From positions 1 to 50,471 of the forward strand of contig NZ_KB907888.1 in assembly GCF_000382245.1 (NCBI RefSeq): a stretch of 50,471 bases of DNA. The letters are read 5' to 3'. This DNA is from Kushneria aurantia DSM 21353 (lineage in GTDB: Bacteria > Pseudomonadota > Gammaproteobacteria > Pseudomonadales > Halomonadaceae). Below the pieces are notes generated by a model. It worked only from the letters and a program-made list of their open reading frames with translations, was not told the origin of the DNA and made no database searches. Positions 22,374 through 31,344 of the stretch are shown here, one piece after another (positions within the stretch are counted from its first letter, which is position 1; the number at the start of each line of letters is the position of its first letter). Both the position numbers and the translations under genes were made by a program.

Positions 22374-23321
22374 ATGATCAGAACCTACAGTCTCGACAAG
22401 CACACCATTCAGGAGTTCAGCGAGGATGCGCTGCCGCAGAGGCTGTCCCGGGCGACCTGGGTTGACGCCCACGAACCGGATGACCTGGAGCGTCAGGCGC
22501 TCACCCCCTTTCTGGCCGACGAGCTGCCCGAAAGCACCGATGTCGAGGAGATCGAGTCCTCGGCGCGCTACTTCGCCGACGCCGATGGCCTGCACGTTTA
22601 CTCGCTGTTTCTATCGCGGGTCGAGGGCAAGCACCAGAACACCACCGTCGCCTTTATTCTGCAGCCACAGCGGCTGATTACACTGCGCGAGGATGATCTG
22701 GCCGACTTTCGCCTGCTGCGGCTGCGCGCTCGGCGCGGTCAGGTCGAGGCGGACTCGCCGCGAGCACTGATGCTGACCATCTTCGAGCAGAAGGTGGAAA
22801 ACCTTGCCGACGGCGTGGAGGACATGCACCGCGACCTCGAACAGATCAGCCACCTGGTGCTGGAGGTCGAGGATTCGGATCTGGAAGAGGCCATCGACGG
22901 TCTCGCCCGCGCCGAGGACAGCGTCGGCAAGATTCGCCTGTGCCTGATGGATACCCAGCGCTCACTGAACTTTCTGCTGCGCCATCTGCGCCGCTATCCG
23001 GAGCTGCAGGATCAGGCGCGTGAGATCCTGCACGACATTGACGCCCTGACATCGCACAACACCTTCCTCTCTGACAAGGTCAACTTCCTGATGGACACCA
23101 CCCAGGGGTTCATCAATATCCAGCAGAACCAGATCATCAAAATCTTCTCGATCGCCTCGGTGGTTTTTCTGCCCCCTACCATGATCGCCAGCATCTACGG
23201 TATGAACTTCGACATCATGCCGGAACTGCACTGGTCGTTCGGTTATCCACTGATTCTGGGCATCATGGTACTGTCGGGGATCTCGCCCTATCTCTACTTC
23301 AAGCATCGCGGCTGGCTCTGA
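22374..23321 (+). CDS. corA: Magnesium/cobalt transporter CorA
   Basis: Inner-membrane pentameric channel for Mg2+, also Co2+ and Ni2+. It is 315 residues and aligns along its whole length with E. coli CorA (316). The large cytoplasmic funnel is 1-250, with AREILHDIDALTSHNTFLSDKVNFLMD. The pore helix follows (NIQQNQIIKIFSIASVVFLPPTMIASIYGMNF; GMN at 276-278), then a second membrane helix and the basic tail YFKHRGWL. No Mg riboswitch is visible in the 66-nt upstream gap. Confidence 0.97.
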   Translation: MIRTYSLDKHTIQEFSEDALPQRLSRATWVDAHEPDDLERQALTPFLADELPESTDVEEIESSARYFADADGLHVYSLFLSRVEGKHQNTTVAFILQPQRLITLREDDLADFRLLRLRARRGQVEADSPRALMLTIFEQKVENLADGVEDMHRDLEQISHLVLEVEDSDLEEAIDGLARAEDSVGKIRLCLMDTQRSLNFLLRHLRRYPELQDQAREILHDIDALTSHNTFLSDKVNFLMDTTQGFINIQQNQIIKIFSIASVVFLPPTMIASIYGMNFDIMPELHWSFGYPLILGIMVLSGISPYLYFKHRGWL

Positions 23322-23347
23322 ACGCCGCCCCCGAGGAGCTTCACCCC

Positions 23348-24271
23348 TTGCGAATCCTGATTCATACCCCGGAAGCCGAAGCCTGGCGCGAAGCGCTGGT
23401 CATGCAACTTGGCGACGCTCCCTTCGACGCCGAAATCGTCACCACCGAGACGGCCGGTGAACTGCCCGCCGACTACCTCATTGCCTGGAAGCCGCCCGCC
23501 TCACTGCTGGCCGCACAGGACAGCCGGCTGAAGGCGATCTTCAATGCCGGCGCCGGCGTCGATGCGCTGCTGGCCAATCCCGAACTGCCCGCCGACGTGC
23601 CCATCGTGCGCCTGCGCGACGCCGGCATGGGCGAGATGATGGGCGACTACCTGCTCTACGCCCTGCTGCACTTTCAGCGCGACATGGACCACTACCGCGC
23701 GCAGCAGCAGGCGCAGCACTGGCAGGAGCAGCCACTGGCAGACAAAAGCGCCTGGCCGGTGGGCATTCTGGGGCTGGGCACGCTGGGCAGCGTCGCCGGC
23801 CGCTGGGTGCATCGCTGCGGCTACCCGGTACGCGGCTGGAGCCGCGCACCCAAAAATCTCGACGGCATCGACAGCTTCCACGGTGACGCCGGGCTGGATA
23901 AGATGCTTGCCGATAGCCGAATGCTGTTCAATCTGCTGCCGGACACCCCCGCCACGCGCGGCCTGCTCAACGAGCGCCGGCTACGCCGGCTGATGCCGGG
24001 TGCGGTGGTGGTCAACGCCGGGCGCGGCGCAACCCTGGTGGCCGACGACCTGCTCAAGCTGCTTGATGAAGGCCATCTACGCGGCGCGCTGCTGGATGTC
24101 TTTGCCGAAGAGCCGCTGCCGGCGACACATCCGCTGTGGCACCACCCGAGGGTCATCATCACCCCTCACGTCGCCGCACCGACACCGCCCGGCCCCGGCG
24201 CCGAGCAGTTCGCCGCCGACCTGCTGGCGCTGGCACGCGGCGAGCGGGTCGAGACCGTCGCGCGTGACTGA
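23348..24271 (+). CDS. ghrA: Glyoxylate/hydroxypyruvate reductase A
   Basis: NAD(P)H-dependent D-2-hydroxyacid dehydrogenase that reduces glyoxylate to glycolate and hydroxypyruvate to D-glycerate. It is 307 residues, with Rossmann motif GILGLGTLGSVAG (about 138-150), NLLPDTPATRGLLNERRLRRLMPGAVVVNAGRG, and the catalytic His region in PRVIITPHVAAPT. It starts at a TTG (23348) with GAGGAG upstream; no ATG fits the alignment. It follows corA by 26 nt and could be co-transcribed. Confidence 0.92.
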   Translation: MRILIHTPEAEAWREALVMQLGDAPFDAEIVTTETAGELPADYLIAWKPPASLLAAQDSRLKAIFNAGAGVDALLANPELPADVPIVRLRDAGMGEMMGDYLLYALLHFQRDMDHYRAQQQAQHWQEQPLADKSAWPVGILGLGTLGSVAGRWVHRCGYPVRGWSRAPKNLDGIDSFHGDAGLDKMLADSRMLFNLLPDTPATRGLLNERRLRRLMPGAVVVNAGRGATLVADDLLKLLDEGHLRGALLDVFAEEPLPATHPLWHHPRVIITPHVAAPTPPGPGAEQFAADLLALARGERVETVARD

Positions 24272-24384
24272 GGCGTCTCGGGCGGGCAAGATTGTGCCAG
24301 CGCAGTCGTAGCGGCTTGCCTGACGCCATATTGGCGCTATACCTGGCATTACCCCTTCACATCGCCCATAGGCTCAGAGGTGTC

Positions 24385-25962
24385 ATGGCTCGCCGCGTTT
24401 TCTACATCACCATTCCCGTTGTATTCGCGCTGATTCTGCTCGGCGCCCTTTTCTCCCCCGCTCTGCTGTGGTGGCTGCTGCCGCTGGCACTACTGGGCGG
24501 GGTGGGCCTGCGCGATCTGCGCAGCCACAGCAACGTACTGCACAACTATCCGGTGATCGGCCATCTGCGCTACCTGCTGGAGTTCGTGCGTCCCGAAATG
24601 CGCCAGTACTTTTTCGAGTCGGAGACCAGCGGGCGCCCCTTCTCCCGCGAGCAGCGCGAACTGATCAACGCCCGCGCCGAGGGCGCCAGCGACACCTCGC
24701 CGTTCGGCACCGTGCGCGATATCGATGCCGCCGGCTACAACTTCTCCGGCCACTCGCTGGCGCCGGTGGAGATCGACGACAGCCAATATCGCATCATGAT
24801 CGGCGGTCCGCAGTGCCGGCGTCCCTATAGCTCATCGCGGCTCAACATCTCGGCGATGAGCTTCGGCTCGCTGTCCGGCAAGGCGGTCGAGGCGATGAAT
24901 CTGGGGGCGAAAATGGGAGGCTTCGCCCATGATACCGGCGAGGGAGCGATCAGCCCCTACCATGAAAAGCACGGCGGCGATCTGATCTGGGAGCTGGGCA
25001 CCGCCTACTTCGGCTGCCGTCACGACAACGGCCGCTTCGATGCCGACACCTTTCGCGACAAGGCGCGCCGCGATCAGGTGAAAATGGTCGAGATCAAGCT
25101 GTCGCAGGGTGCCAAACCGGCCCACGGCGGGTTACTGCCGGGTGCCAAGGTCAACGACGAGATCGCCAGCACACGCCAGATCACGGCGGGCGAGGACTGC
25201 CTGTCACCGCCCTCGCACCCCGAATTTTCCACCCCGCGCGAGATGCTGGCGTTCGTTGCCAGGCTGCGCGAACTCTGCGACGGCAAGCCGGTGGGCATCA
25301 AACTGTGCCTCGGCCGGCGCAGCGAGTTTCTGAGCCTCTGCAAGGCGATGGTGGAGACCGATACGCTGGTCGATTTCATCACCGTGGACGGTGCCGAAGG
25401 CGGCACCGGCGCCGCCCCCCAGGAGTTCTCCGATCATCTCGGCGTTTTCATCGACGAGGCCCTGCCCTTCGTTGACAACGCCCTGCGCGGTGTCGGCCTG
25501 CGCGATCATATCCGCGTCATCGCCAGCGGCAAGGTGGCGCTGGGCTACGACATGGTGGTCAAGACCGCGCTGGGCGCCGACATGTGCAACGCCGCCCGCC
25601 CCTTCATGTTCGCAGTGGGCTGCATTCAGGCAAGGCGCTGCCATACCAATCGCTGCCCGACCGGCGTGGCCACCCAGGACCCGAAACGCGCGGCGGCGAT
25701 CGACGTACCCGACAAGGCCAGGCGCGTCAGGCAGTACCAACGCGCTACCCTCGACGCCTTTGCAGCGCTCACCGGCGCCATGGGCGTGGCGAGTTTTGAC
25801 GCGCTGAAGCCCGAGCACATCCGCCACCGCCGCGACTACGGCCCGGCGCAGGGCATGGATCATTTCAACCTGCCGGCACTACGCGACGGCCAGTTGCTGG
25901 GCGACGACATCCCCGCCGCATGGCGCGACGAGTGGCAGGCAGCCGGCGTCGATCACTATTGA
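24385..25962 (+). CDS. Membrane-anchored FMN-binding glutamate synthase family protein
   Basis: A 525-residue protein. Two hydrophobic stretches near the N terminus (FYITIPVVFALILLGALF, then LLWWLLPLALLGGVGL) form a membrane anchor. The GltB2-like FMN barrel follows: SRLNISAMSFGSLSGKAVEAMNLGAKMGG, GEGAISPYHEKHGGDLIWELGT and DGAEGGTGAAPQEFSDH. The segment CIQARRCHTNRCPTGVATQDP has Cys residues as in the 3Fe-4S motif of glutamate synthase. The amidotransferase and GltD modules of true glutamate synthase are missing, so the donor and product are unknown. AGAGG precedes ATG 24385; the open frame back to 24292 includes intergenic sequence. Confidence 0.88.
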   Translation: MARRVFYITIPVVFALILLGALFSPALLWWLLPLALLGGVGLRDLRSHSNVLHNYPVIGHLRYLLEFVRPEMRQYFFESETSGRPFSREQRELINARAEGASDTSPFGTVRDIDAAGYNFSGHSLAPVEIDDSQYRIMIGGPQCRRPYSSSRLNISAMSFGSLSGKAVEAMNLGAKMGGFAHDTGEGAISPYHEKHGGDLIWELGTAYFGCRHDNGRFDADTFRDKARRDQVKMVEIKLSQGAKPAHGGLLPGAKVNDEIASTRQITAGEDCLSPPSHPEFSTPREMLAFVARLRELCDGKPVGIKLCLGRRSEFLSLCKAMVETDTLVDFITVDGAEGGTGAAPQEFSDHLGVFIDEALPFVDNALRGVGLRDHIRVIASGKVALGYDMVVKTALGADMCNAARPFMFAVGCIQARRCHTNRCPTGVATQDPKRAAAIDVPDKARRVRQYQRATLDAFAALTGAMGVASFDALKPEHIRHRRDYGPAQGMDHFNLPALRDGQLLGDDIPAAWRDEWQAAGVDHY

Positions 25963-26038
25963 AAAGCGCTGCCGGCAGGGCGCCAAAGGCCGCCGGCGCG
26001 GTCTGAAAGGCCATCTGATACCGCTGCACGGAGCCGCC

Positions 26039-26725
26039 ATGTTGCGTTCTCTGCTTTTACTGCTCGCTCTGCTGCCGCTATCGGTGCAGGCGGCCGAGGT
26101 CGCGCCCTTCGAGGCGCATTATCACCTCGCCATCGACGGCTGGCCGGATGCCGACGTCAGCCACAGCCTCGCCCCCGACGAGGACGGCTGGCGCTCGACC
26201 ATGCAGGCATCGATCAGCATCGCCAGCGGCGTCGAGTTCAGCCGCTTTCACCTCGACAGCAGCGGCCTGGCCACTCCCTGGTCGTTCTACAGCCGCTACC
26301 GACTGTTCGGTTTCGGCGACGACTACCGTCTCGACGCCCGACAGCTCTCAACGGCGCGCCCCGACCGCCAGGCGGCCCTCTTCGATCTTTCGCGCCTGGC
26401 CTTTGACTCCCCCGCCTGTCGTGGCCGCAGCGCCACGCCCTGCCAACTCGACTATGTCGATCATCGCGAACGCAACAAAACACTGGCGTGGCGGGTGATC
26501 GACAACCCCCAGATGCCGGTGCCGGCGGGAGCGTGGGCGACCCGCCACGTCGAGGCGTGGGACATAAAGCGCCCGGAGCGGCGCCTGAACTTCTATTTCT
26601 CGCCACAGCATCCCGGACTGCTGGTGCAGGTCGACTATTTCCGCGATGGAAAGCTGCGCGCGCGCATGCAGCTGACCGACTTCAGTGCCACATCGCAGCG
26701 ACACAATGCGTCACAATCGAGTTAG
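26039..26725 (+). CDS. DUF3108 domain protein, exported
   Basis: A 228-residue protein with a clear signal peptide (MLRSLLLLLALLPLSVQAA, cut near residue 19). The rest has the DUF3108 pattern of alternating beta strands: FEAHYHLAIDGWPDADVSHSL at the start, YFSPQHPGLLVQVDYFRDGKLRARMQLTDF at the end. Function of the family is unknown; members are periplasmic and often encoded near cell-envelope genes. CGGAG precedes the ATG. It follows the GltB-like gene by 76 nt. Confidence 0.82.
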   Translation: MLRSLLLLLALLPLSVQAAEVAPFEAHYHLAIDGWPDADVSHSLAPDEDGWRSTMQASISIASGVEFSRFHLDSSGLATPWSFYSRYRLFGFGDDYRLDARQLSTARPDRQAALFDLSRLAFDSPACRGRSATPCQLDYVDHRERNKTLAWRVIDNPQMPVPAGAWATRHVEAWDIKRPERRLNFYFSPQHPGLLVQVDYFRDGKLRARMQLTDFSATSQRHNASQSS

Positions 26726-26763
26726 ACTGAACCGGCATTCATTCGATGGAAGGGGGCAACATC

Positions 26764-27639
26764 ATGATGCTGGAACCTCATCTGCAGCTCACCATGGCGC
26801 TTGGCGAAGGTCCGCAGTGGGACGACAACGAACAGCGCCTTTACTGGGTCGATATCAAGGCCGGCGAACTGCATCGTCTCGATCCGCTCAACGCACAGCA
26901 CGAGGTGTTCCACTTCGACGAGCCGGTCGCTCATGTGGTAGCCCATGAGGGAGGCGGCTACCTCGGCGCCTTTCGCTCGGGGCTGTGGCGTCTCGACGAT
27001 CAGTTGCGCAAGCAGCAGCAGCTGGTTGAAGGCCCGCAGGACCCGGCGATCAGCTGGTGCAACGACTGCCTCTGCGACCCCGCCGGGCGCTTCTGGGTCG
27101 CCACCAAGAACGATGCCGAACGTCATCCGGTCGCGGCGCTTTTCAGCTACCAGGGCGAGCTGCGCGAGCACTTCGGCGGTGTCACCATCGGCAACGGCCT
27201 GGCGGTCAGCCCCGACCAGCGCTGGCTCTACTTCAGCGACACGCCGCGCTATCGCATCGAGCGCTACCCGCTGGACATCGACAGCGGCACTCTCGGCGAA
27301 GCGCAACTGTTTGCCGATACCAGAGCGCTGGCGCTGCCGGGCGCTCCGGACGGCGGCGCCGTGGATGAAAACGGCCACTACTGGATCGCCATGTACGGCG
27401 GCGGCGTTGTAGTGCACTTCAATGCCGAGGGCGAGGTGATCGATAGCCTGCCGCTGCTGGCGCCCAACCCCACCAAGGTGATCTTCGGCGACAGCGACCT
27501 GCGCACGCTTTACGTCACCTGTGCCCGCCAGGAGCTCGAACAGGCGACCCTGGATCAGTACCCGGACGCCGGTTCGCTGTTTTCGACGCGAGTCGAGACA
27601 CCTGGACTGCCGCCTCACCGCTACCGCGATCCGGCGTAA
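26764..27639 (+). CDS. SMP-30/gluconolaconase-family sugar lactonase
   Basis: A six-bladed beta-propeller of 291 residues. The metal-ligand Glu is in LGEGPQWDD (about 13-21), the NDCLCDPAGRFWVATKNDAE block holds the Asn/Asp ligands, and GGVTIGNGLAVSPDQRWLYFSDT is the family signature. It would hydrolyse an aldono-lactone to the open acid. The neighbours are a mutarotase and an aldose dehydrogenase, so it is the second step of a sugar-oxidation route. The ATG at 26764 is preferred over 26746 because AAGGGGG lies 7 nt before it. Confidence 0.9.
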   Translation: MMLEPHLQLTMALGEGPQWDDNEQRLYWVDIKAGELHRLDPLNAQHEVFHFDEPVAHVVAHEGGGYLGAFRSGLWRLDDQLRKQQQLVEGPQDPAISWCNDCLCDPAGRFWVATKNDAERHPVAALFSYQGELREHFGGVTIGNGLAVSPDQRWLYFSDTPRYRIERYPLDIDSGTLGEAQLFADTRALALPGAPDGGAVDENGHYWIAMYGGGVVVHFNAEGEVIDSLPLLAPNPTKVIFGDSDLRTLYVTCARQELEQATLDQYPDAGSLFSTRVETPGLPPHRYRDPA

Positions 27640-27734
27640 CCGCATCGTCCTGCGCGAGGATATCGGCTCCCCGCGCTGTCGCCGCGATCCACAGGGTGCG
27701 GTGACCTCATAAGTAAAAAATTTTCGAGAGCAGC

Positions 27735-28478
27735 ATGACCGGCAAAGTGACCAGTGGCGACAACAATCTCGCCGACCAGCTGATGGCGGCGATTCTCGGC
27801 GGCCAGTACCAGCCGGGCGACTTCATTCCCAAGGAGATGGCGATCTGTCGCGATTACGGCCTCAGCCGCAATCAGGTGCGCCACCATCTGGCCACTCTGG
27901 TGCGCGGTGGCATCATCGAACGTATCTCGGGCCACGGCTCGCGGGTGCGCGATTTTTCACAGTGGCAGATCCTCGACCCCGCAGTGACCGACTGGATTGC
28001 CCGCTACGGCGCGCCGCATCCGGATATCCAGCGTGAAGTGCTGCACTTTCGTCTCACTGTCGAACCCTGGGTGGCGATGATGGCCGCCACCAGCGCCACA
28101 GCGCACGACCTGGTGGCCATCGAGGAGGCTTTCGAGGGCATGCAATGCTGTCTGCGCGAGACCGGCAGCGAGCGCTACAACGATCAGGACGTCGCCTTTC
28201 ATATCGCCATCTATCGCGCCACCCACAATATCGTCTGGTCACAGCTCTCTCACGTGCTGCGCCCCTCCATTCACATGCTGGTGGTACGCAGTAACATCGG
28301 CACCCATGACCCGCTGCCAAGTCTCGACCGTCACCGCGAACTGATGAATGCGATCCGCATGCGCCAGCCCGAAAAGGCCCGTCAGGCGGCGGTGACCATA
28401 CTGGAGGGCACCGCTCTGGCACTGGGCGTGGAGATTTCTGACCCGGGCGACAGCCTGCCCGCTCTTCTGTCGAAGTAG
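27735..28478 (+). CDS. GntR-family (FadR/FCD subfamily) transcriptional regulator
   Basis: A 247-residue regulator. The winged helix (about 10-75: LADQLMAAILGGQYQPGDFIPKE, SRNQVRHHLATLVRGGIIER) precedes an FCD ligand domain with the metal-binding His/Asp pattern (EVLHFRLTVEPW, DQDVAFHIAIYRATHN, DRHRELMNAIRMR). Members such as DgoR respond to sugar acids. Its place between the lactonase and the mutarotase/dehydrogenase pair suggests that it controls this sugar-oxidation cluster in response to an aldonate. The inducer is not known. Confidence 0.88.
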   Translation: MTGKVTSGDNNLADQLMAAILGGQYQPGDFIPKEMAICRDYGLSRNQVRHHLATLVRGGIIERISGHGSRVRDFSQWQILDPAVTDWIARYGAPHPDIQREVLHFRLTVEPWVAMMAATSATAHDLVAIEEAFEGMQCCLRETGSERYNDQDVAFHIAIYRATHNIVWSQLSHVLRPSIHMLVVRSNIGTHDPLPSLDRHRELMNAIRMRQPEKARQAAVTILEGTALALGVEISDPGDSLPALLSK

Positions 28479-28499
28479 ACCTGCCCCCTGCCAAAGTTC

Positions 28500-28530
28500 A
28501 TGTTGCTCATACGTCATAAATGTTCAACAT
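28500..28530. promoter_or_regulatory. Candidate operator upstream of the mutarotase gene
   Basis: ATGTTG and CAACAT flank a 19-nt spacer, and the right end contains the compact palindrome ATGTT-C-AACAT (28520-28530). It lies between the GntR-type regulator and the genes it probably controls. The motif does not match a consensus that I can name. Confidence 0.3.
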
Positions 28531-28627
28531 AGGGTAAGGTTACTGGCCGCTTCAATCGTCTCCTGTCATGCCAACAGGGCCTGAATCGTGCTGTTTGATC
28601 GAACCCCTTACACCAACGGGAGCCGAC

Positions 28628-29695
28628 ATGTCATTACACTGCCTTCAGGACCAGGTCGGCCGGGACCGCCACGGCCGACCTTTCCAACGCTTTCGACTGG
28701 CCAACAGCGCCGGCATGCAGATCGATATCCTCGACTACGGCGCCACCCTGGCGTCGCTCAGAGTACCCACCGAGGCGGGCGATACCGAGCTGGTCGTGGG
28801 CTTCGATGACCCGGCCGACTACGAGCAGCAGCCGCACCCCTACTTCGGTGCGCTGGTGGGGCGCTACGCCAACCGCATTGGCGGCGCCTGCTTCAGCCTC
28901 GACGGTGCCGACTTTCACATTCCGCCCAACGAGGGCCGCAATGCTCTTCACGGCGGGCCCGAGGGGCTGAGCGAGCAGCGCTGGCGGGGTGAACTGTTCG
29001 AAAGCGCCGAGAAGGTCGGCGTGACCCTGCGCTACCACTCTGCCGATGGCGAGATGGGTTTTCCCGGCAATCTGGAAGTGGCCGTGCACTACAGCCTCGA
29101 CGAGCACAGCCGGCTCTGTATCGACTATGAGGCGAGCAGCGACGCGGCCACCGTGGTCAGCCTGACCAATCACAGCTACTTCAACCTCGGCGGCGCCGAC
29201 GTGCGCCGCTATCGTCTGCAGTGCCACGCCTCGCGCTATCTGGTGATCGACGACGAGATGATTCCCACCGGCGAGGTCGCCAGCGTCAACGGCACCCCCT
29301 TTGACTTCCGCGAGCCGGCGGTGATCGGCGAGCGCGCACGTCTGGATAACCCGCAGCTGGCCGCCGCCGGCGGTCATGATGTGGCCCTGGTGCTCGATGG
29401 CGTCGACGACGCCACGCCGGTGGCGACCCTCGATGATCCCGATAGCGGCCGACGCCTCGAGCTTTTCACCGACCAGCCCTCGCTGCAGCTCTATACCGGT
29501 ACTCAGCTCGACGCCAGCCTGATCGGCCACGGCGGCCGTCCCATCGAGGCGTTCTCCGGCATTGCGCTGGAGGCACAGCGCTACCCGGATGCCCCCAACC
29601 ACGACAACTTCCCGTCGGCGCGGCTCAACCGCGGCGAAAGCTATACCCAACACAGCTGTTACCGCTTCCATTTCGATCGGAGCTCGACCTCATGA
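28628..29695 (+). CDS. galM: Aldose 1-epimerase (mutarotase)
   Basis: Interconverts alpha and beta anomers of aldoses. It is 355 residues, with family motifs YGATLASLRVPT, YFGALVGRYANRIGGACF, NALHGGPEGLSEQRW (catalytic His), SLTNHSYFNLGG (second His) and the catalytic Glu in EAFSGIALEAQRYPDAPNH. GGGAG precedes ATG 28628. Its stop overlaps the start of the dehydrogenase gene (ATGA), so the mutarotase likely supplies the correct anomer to that enzyme. Confidence 0.94.
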   Translation: MSLHCLQDQVGRDRHGRPFQRFRLANSAGMQIDILDYGATLASLRVPTEAGDTELVVGFDDPADYEQQPHPYFGALVGRYANRIGGACFSLDGADFHIPPNEGRNALHGGPEGLSEQRWRGELFESAEKVGVTLRYHSADGEMGFPGNLEVAVHYSLDEHSRLCIDYEASSDAATVVSLTNHSYFNLGGADVRRYRLQCHASRYLVIDDEMIPTGEVASVNGTPFDFREPAVIGERARLDNPQLAAAGGHDVALVLDGVDDATPVATLDDPDSGRRLELFTDQPSLQLYTGTQLDASLIGHGGRPIEAFSGIALEAQRYPDAPNHDNFPSARLNRGESYTQHSCYRFHFDRSSTS

Positions 29696-30612
29696 CCACC
29701 CTCGCCATCGTCGGCTTCGGCAAGATCGCCCGCGATCAGCACCTGCCGGCCCTCTCCGCCAGCGACCGTTTTGACCTGATCGCGGTTGCCAGCCGCCACT
29801 CGAGTCTCGACGGCGTCGACAACTACCCCGATATCGATACCCTGCTGACCGAGCAGCCGGCGCTTGAGGCGGTATCGCTGTGTACACCGCCGCAGGGGCG
29901 CTACCAGCAGGCGCTGGCGGCAATCGAGGCGGGACGCCACGTGATGCTGGAGAAACCCCCCGGCATCACCCTCAGCGAAGTGGAAGACCTTGCCCGCCGC
30001 GCCCAACGGGCCGGCGTGACGCTTTTCACCAGCTGGCACGCGCGCGCCGCGGCGGGCGTCGAGCCGGCACGCGACTGGCTCGCCGAGCGGCACATCCGCA
30101 AGGTGGATATCGAGTGGCGCGAGGACGTGCGCCACTGGCACCCCGGCCAGCAGTGGATCTGGGAGCCCGGCGGGCTGGGCGTGTTCGATCCCGGCATCAA
30201 CGCCCTGTCGATCGTCACCCATATGCTGCCGCAGCCCTTCTTTCTGAGCGAGGCGACGCTGGAAGTGCCGGAAAACTGCCAGTCGCCGATTGCCGCTCGG
30301 CTGAACTTCACCGACGCTCTGCAAACGCCCATCCACGCCGATTTCGACTGGCGACAGACCGGGCCGCAGACATGGCGTATCACTGTCGTCACGGATGATG
30401 GCACCCTGGTGCTGGACGACGGCGGCAGCCGACTGACCATCGGCGACGATCTCAAACTCGATGGCGAGGACGTGGAGTACGCAGGGTTATACCGGCGCTT
30501 TGCCGAACTGATCGAGCGCGGCGAAAGCGAGGTCGATATCACCCCTTTCCGCCACGTGGCGGACGCCTTCATGCTCGCCCGGCGCCAGCGGGTAGAAGCC
30601 TTCATCGAGTAG
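29692..30612 (+). CDS. Gfo/Idh/MocA-family aldose (D-galactose-type) 1-dehydrogenase
   Basis: A 306-residue NAD(P)-dependent oxidoreductase. The Rossmann motif is VGFGKIARDQHLPAL (8-22), the family EKP appears as MLEKPPGITLSEVEDL near residue 85, and the C-terminal sheet domain includes GGLGVFDPGINALSIVTHMLP. The pattern resembles the D-galactose dehydrogenase of Pseudomonas fluorescens and the L-arabinose 1-dehydrogenase of Azospirillum. Product lactone would go to the SMP-30 lactonase. The true sugar cannot be read from sequence: galactose, arabinose or glucose are possible, and the adjacent gluconokinase slightly favours glucose use. Confidence 0.88.
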   Translation: MTTLAIVGFGKIARDQHLPALSASDRFDLIAVASRHSSLDGVDNYPDIDTLLTEQPALEAVSLCTPPQGRYQQALAAIEAGRHVMLEKPPGITLSEVEDLARRAQRAGVTLFTSWHARAAAGVEPARDWLAERHIRKVDIEWREDVRHWHPGQQWIWEPGGLGVFDPGINALSIVTHMLPQPFFLSEATLEVPENCQSPIAARLNFTDALQTPIHADFDWRQTGPQTWRITVVTDDGTLVLDDGGSRLTIGDDLKLDGEDVEYAGLYRRFAELIERGESEVDITPFRHVADAFMLARRQRVEAFIE

Positions 30613-30629
30613 CGCAGGCGGAGGGGAAT

Positions 30630-30652
30630 GCGCCGGCCGTGAAGGCCGGCGC
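30630..30652. terminator. Hairpin between convergent dehydrogenase and gluconokinase genes
   Basis: Arms GCGCCGGCC / GGCCGGCGC around a GTGAA loop, in the 47-nt gap between two convergent genes. No T-run follows on either strand, so any termination would be inefficient or Rho-assisted. Confidence 0.4.
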
Positions 30653-30659
30653 GCAGGGT

Positions 30660-31190
30660 TCAATCCAGTGCTTCAAGCGCCTCGACGCACTGATCGATAA
30701 CGTTGTCGAAGGATTTCGAGATATCGATAGCAATTGCCTCGTCGTCACCCGGGGCTTCGAGCGTCTCGAACTGGCTGGTGAGCATTTCCGGCGAGAAAAA
30801 GTGCTGACGCTCCTGCATGCGCTGCAGAATCAGATCGTATTCGCCTTTCAGGAACAGAATGGTCAGCTGCGGGTCGCCTTCACGCAGAATGTCGCGATAG
30901 CGGCGCTTGAGCCCGGAGCAGCCGATCAACACGGTCTCGTCCGCTTCGCGATAGCGCCCAAACAGCCGCGCCAGCTCCTCCAGCCAACCGCGCCGGTCGT
31001 CATCGTTGAGCGAATGGCCGCTGGACATCTTGCGGATATTTTCCGGCGGGTGATACTTGTCACCGTCGATGTAGTGGCAGCCGATACGCTCGGCTACCGC
31101 CTCACCGATGGTCGATTTACCGGACCCGGATACCCCCATGATCAGTACGCGTCGCGAAATAGCGTGACGCTGATCAAAACTCTCTGCCAT
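30660..31190 (-). CDS. gntK: Gluconokinase
   Basis: Phosphorylates D-gluconate to 6-phosphogluconate for the Entner-Doudoroff or pentose phosphate routes. It is 176 residues, the GntK/IdnK size. Walker A is GVSGSGKST (19-27), followed by DGDKYHPPENIRKMSSGHSLNDDDRRGWL, CSGLKRRYRDILR and RQHFFSPEMLTSQFETLE. The ATG at 31190 gives the family start; the open upstream part is unrelated. It is convergent with the sugar dehydrogenase gene. Confidence 0.95.
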   Translation of the reverse strand: MAESFDQRHAISRRVLIMGVSGSGKSTIGEAVAERIGCHYIDGDKYHPPENIRKMSSGHSLNDDDRRGWLEELARLFGRYREADETVLIGCSGLKRRYRDILREGDPQLTILFLKGEYDLILQRMQERQHFFSPEMLTSQFETLEAPGDDEAIAIDISKSFDNVIDQCVEALEALD

Positions 31191-31344
31191 AACCGGGCTC
31201 TCTTTTCGTGGTATGAAGGCGTCGATAGCCATAAGCTGACAAATCATTCTTTCAAAGGGGACATGGCGTCGCAACCGAGTAGCCACAACCCTTCGACTAT
31301 CGTCCAGGAGGATGTTTCAACACAGCCGCTCCTGAAACGCACTC

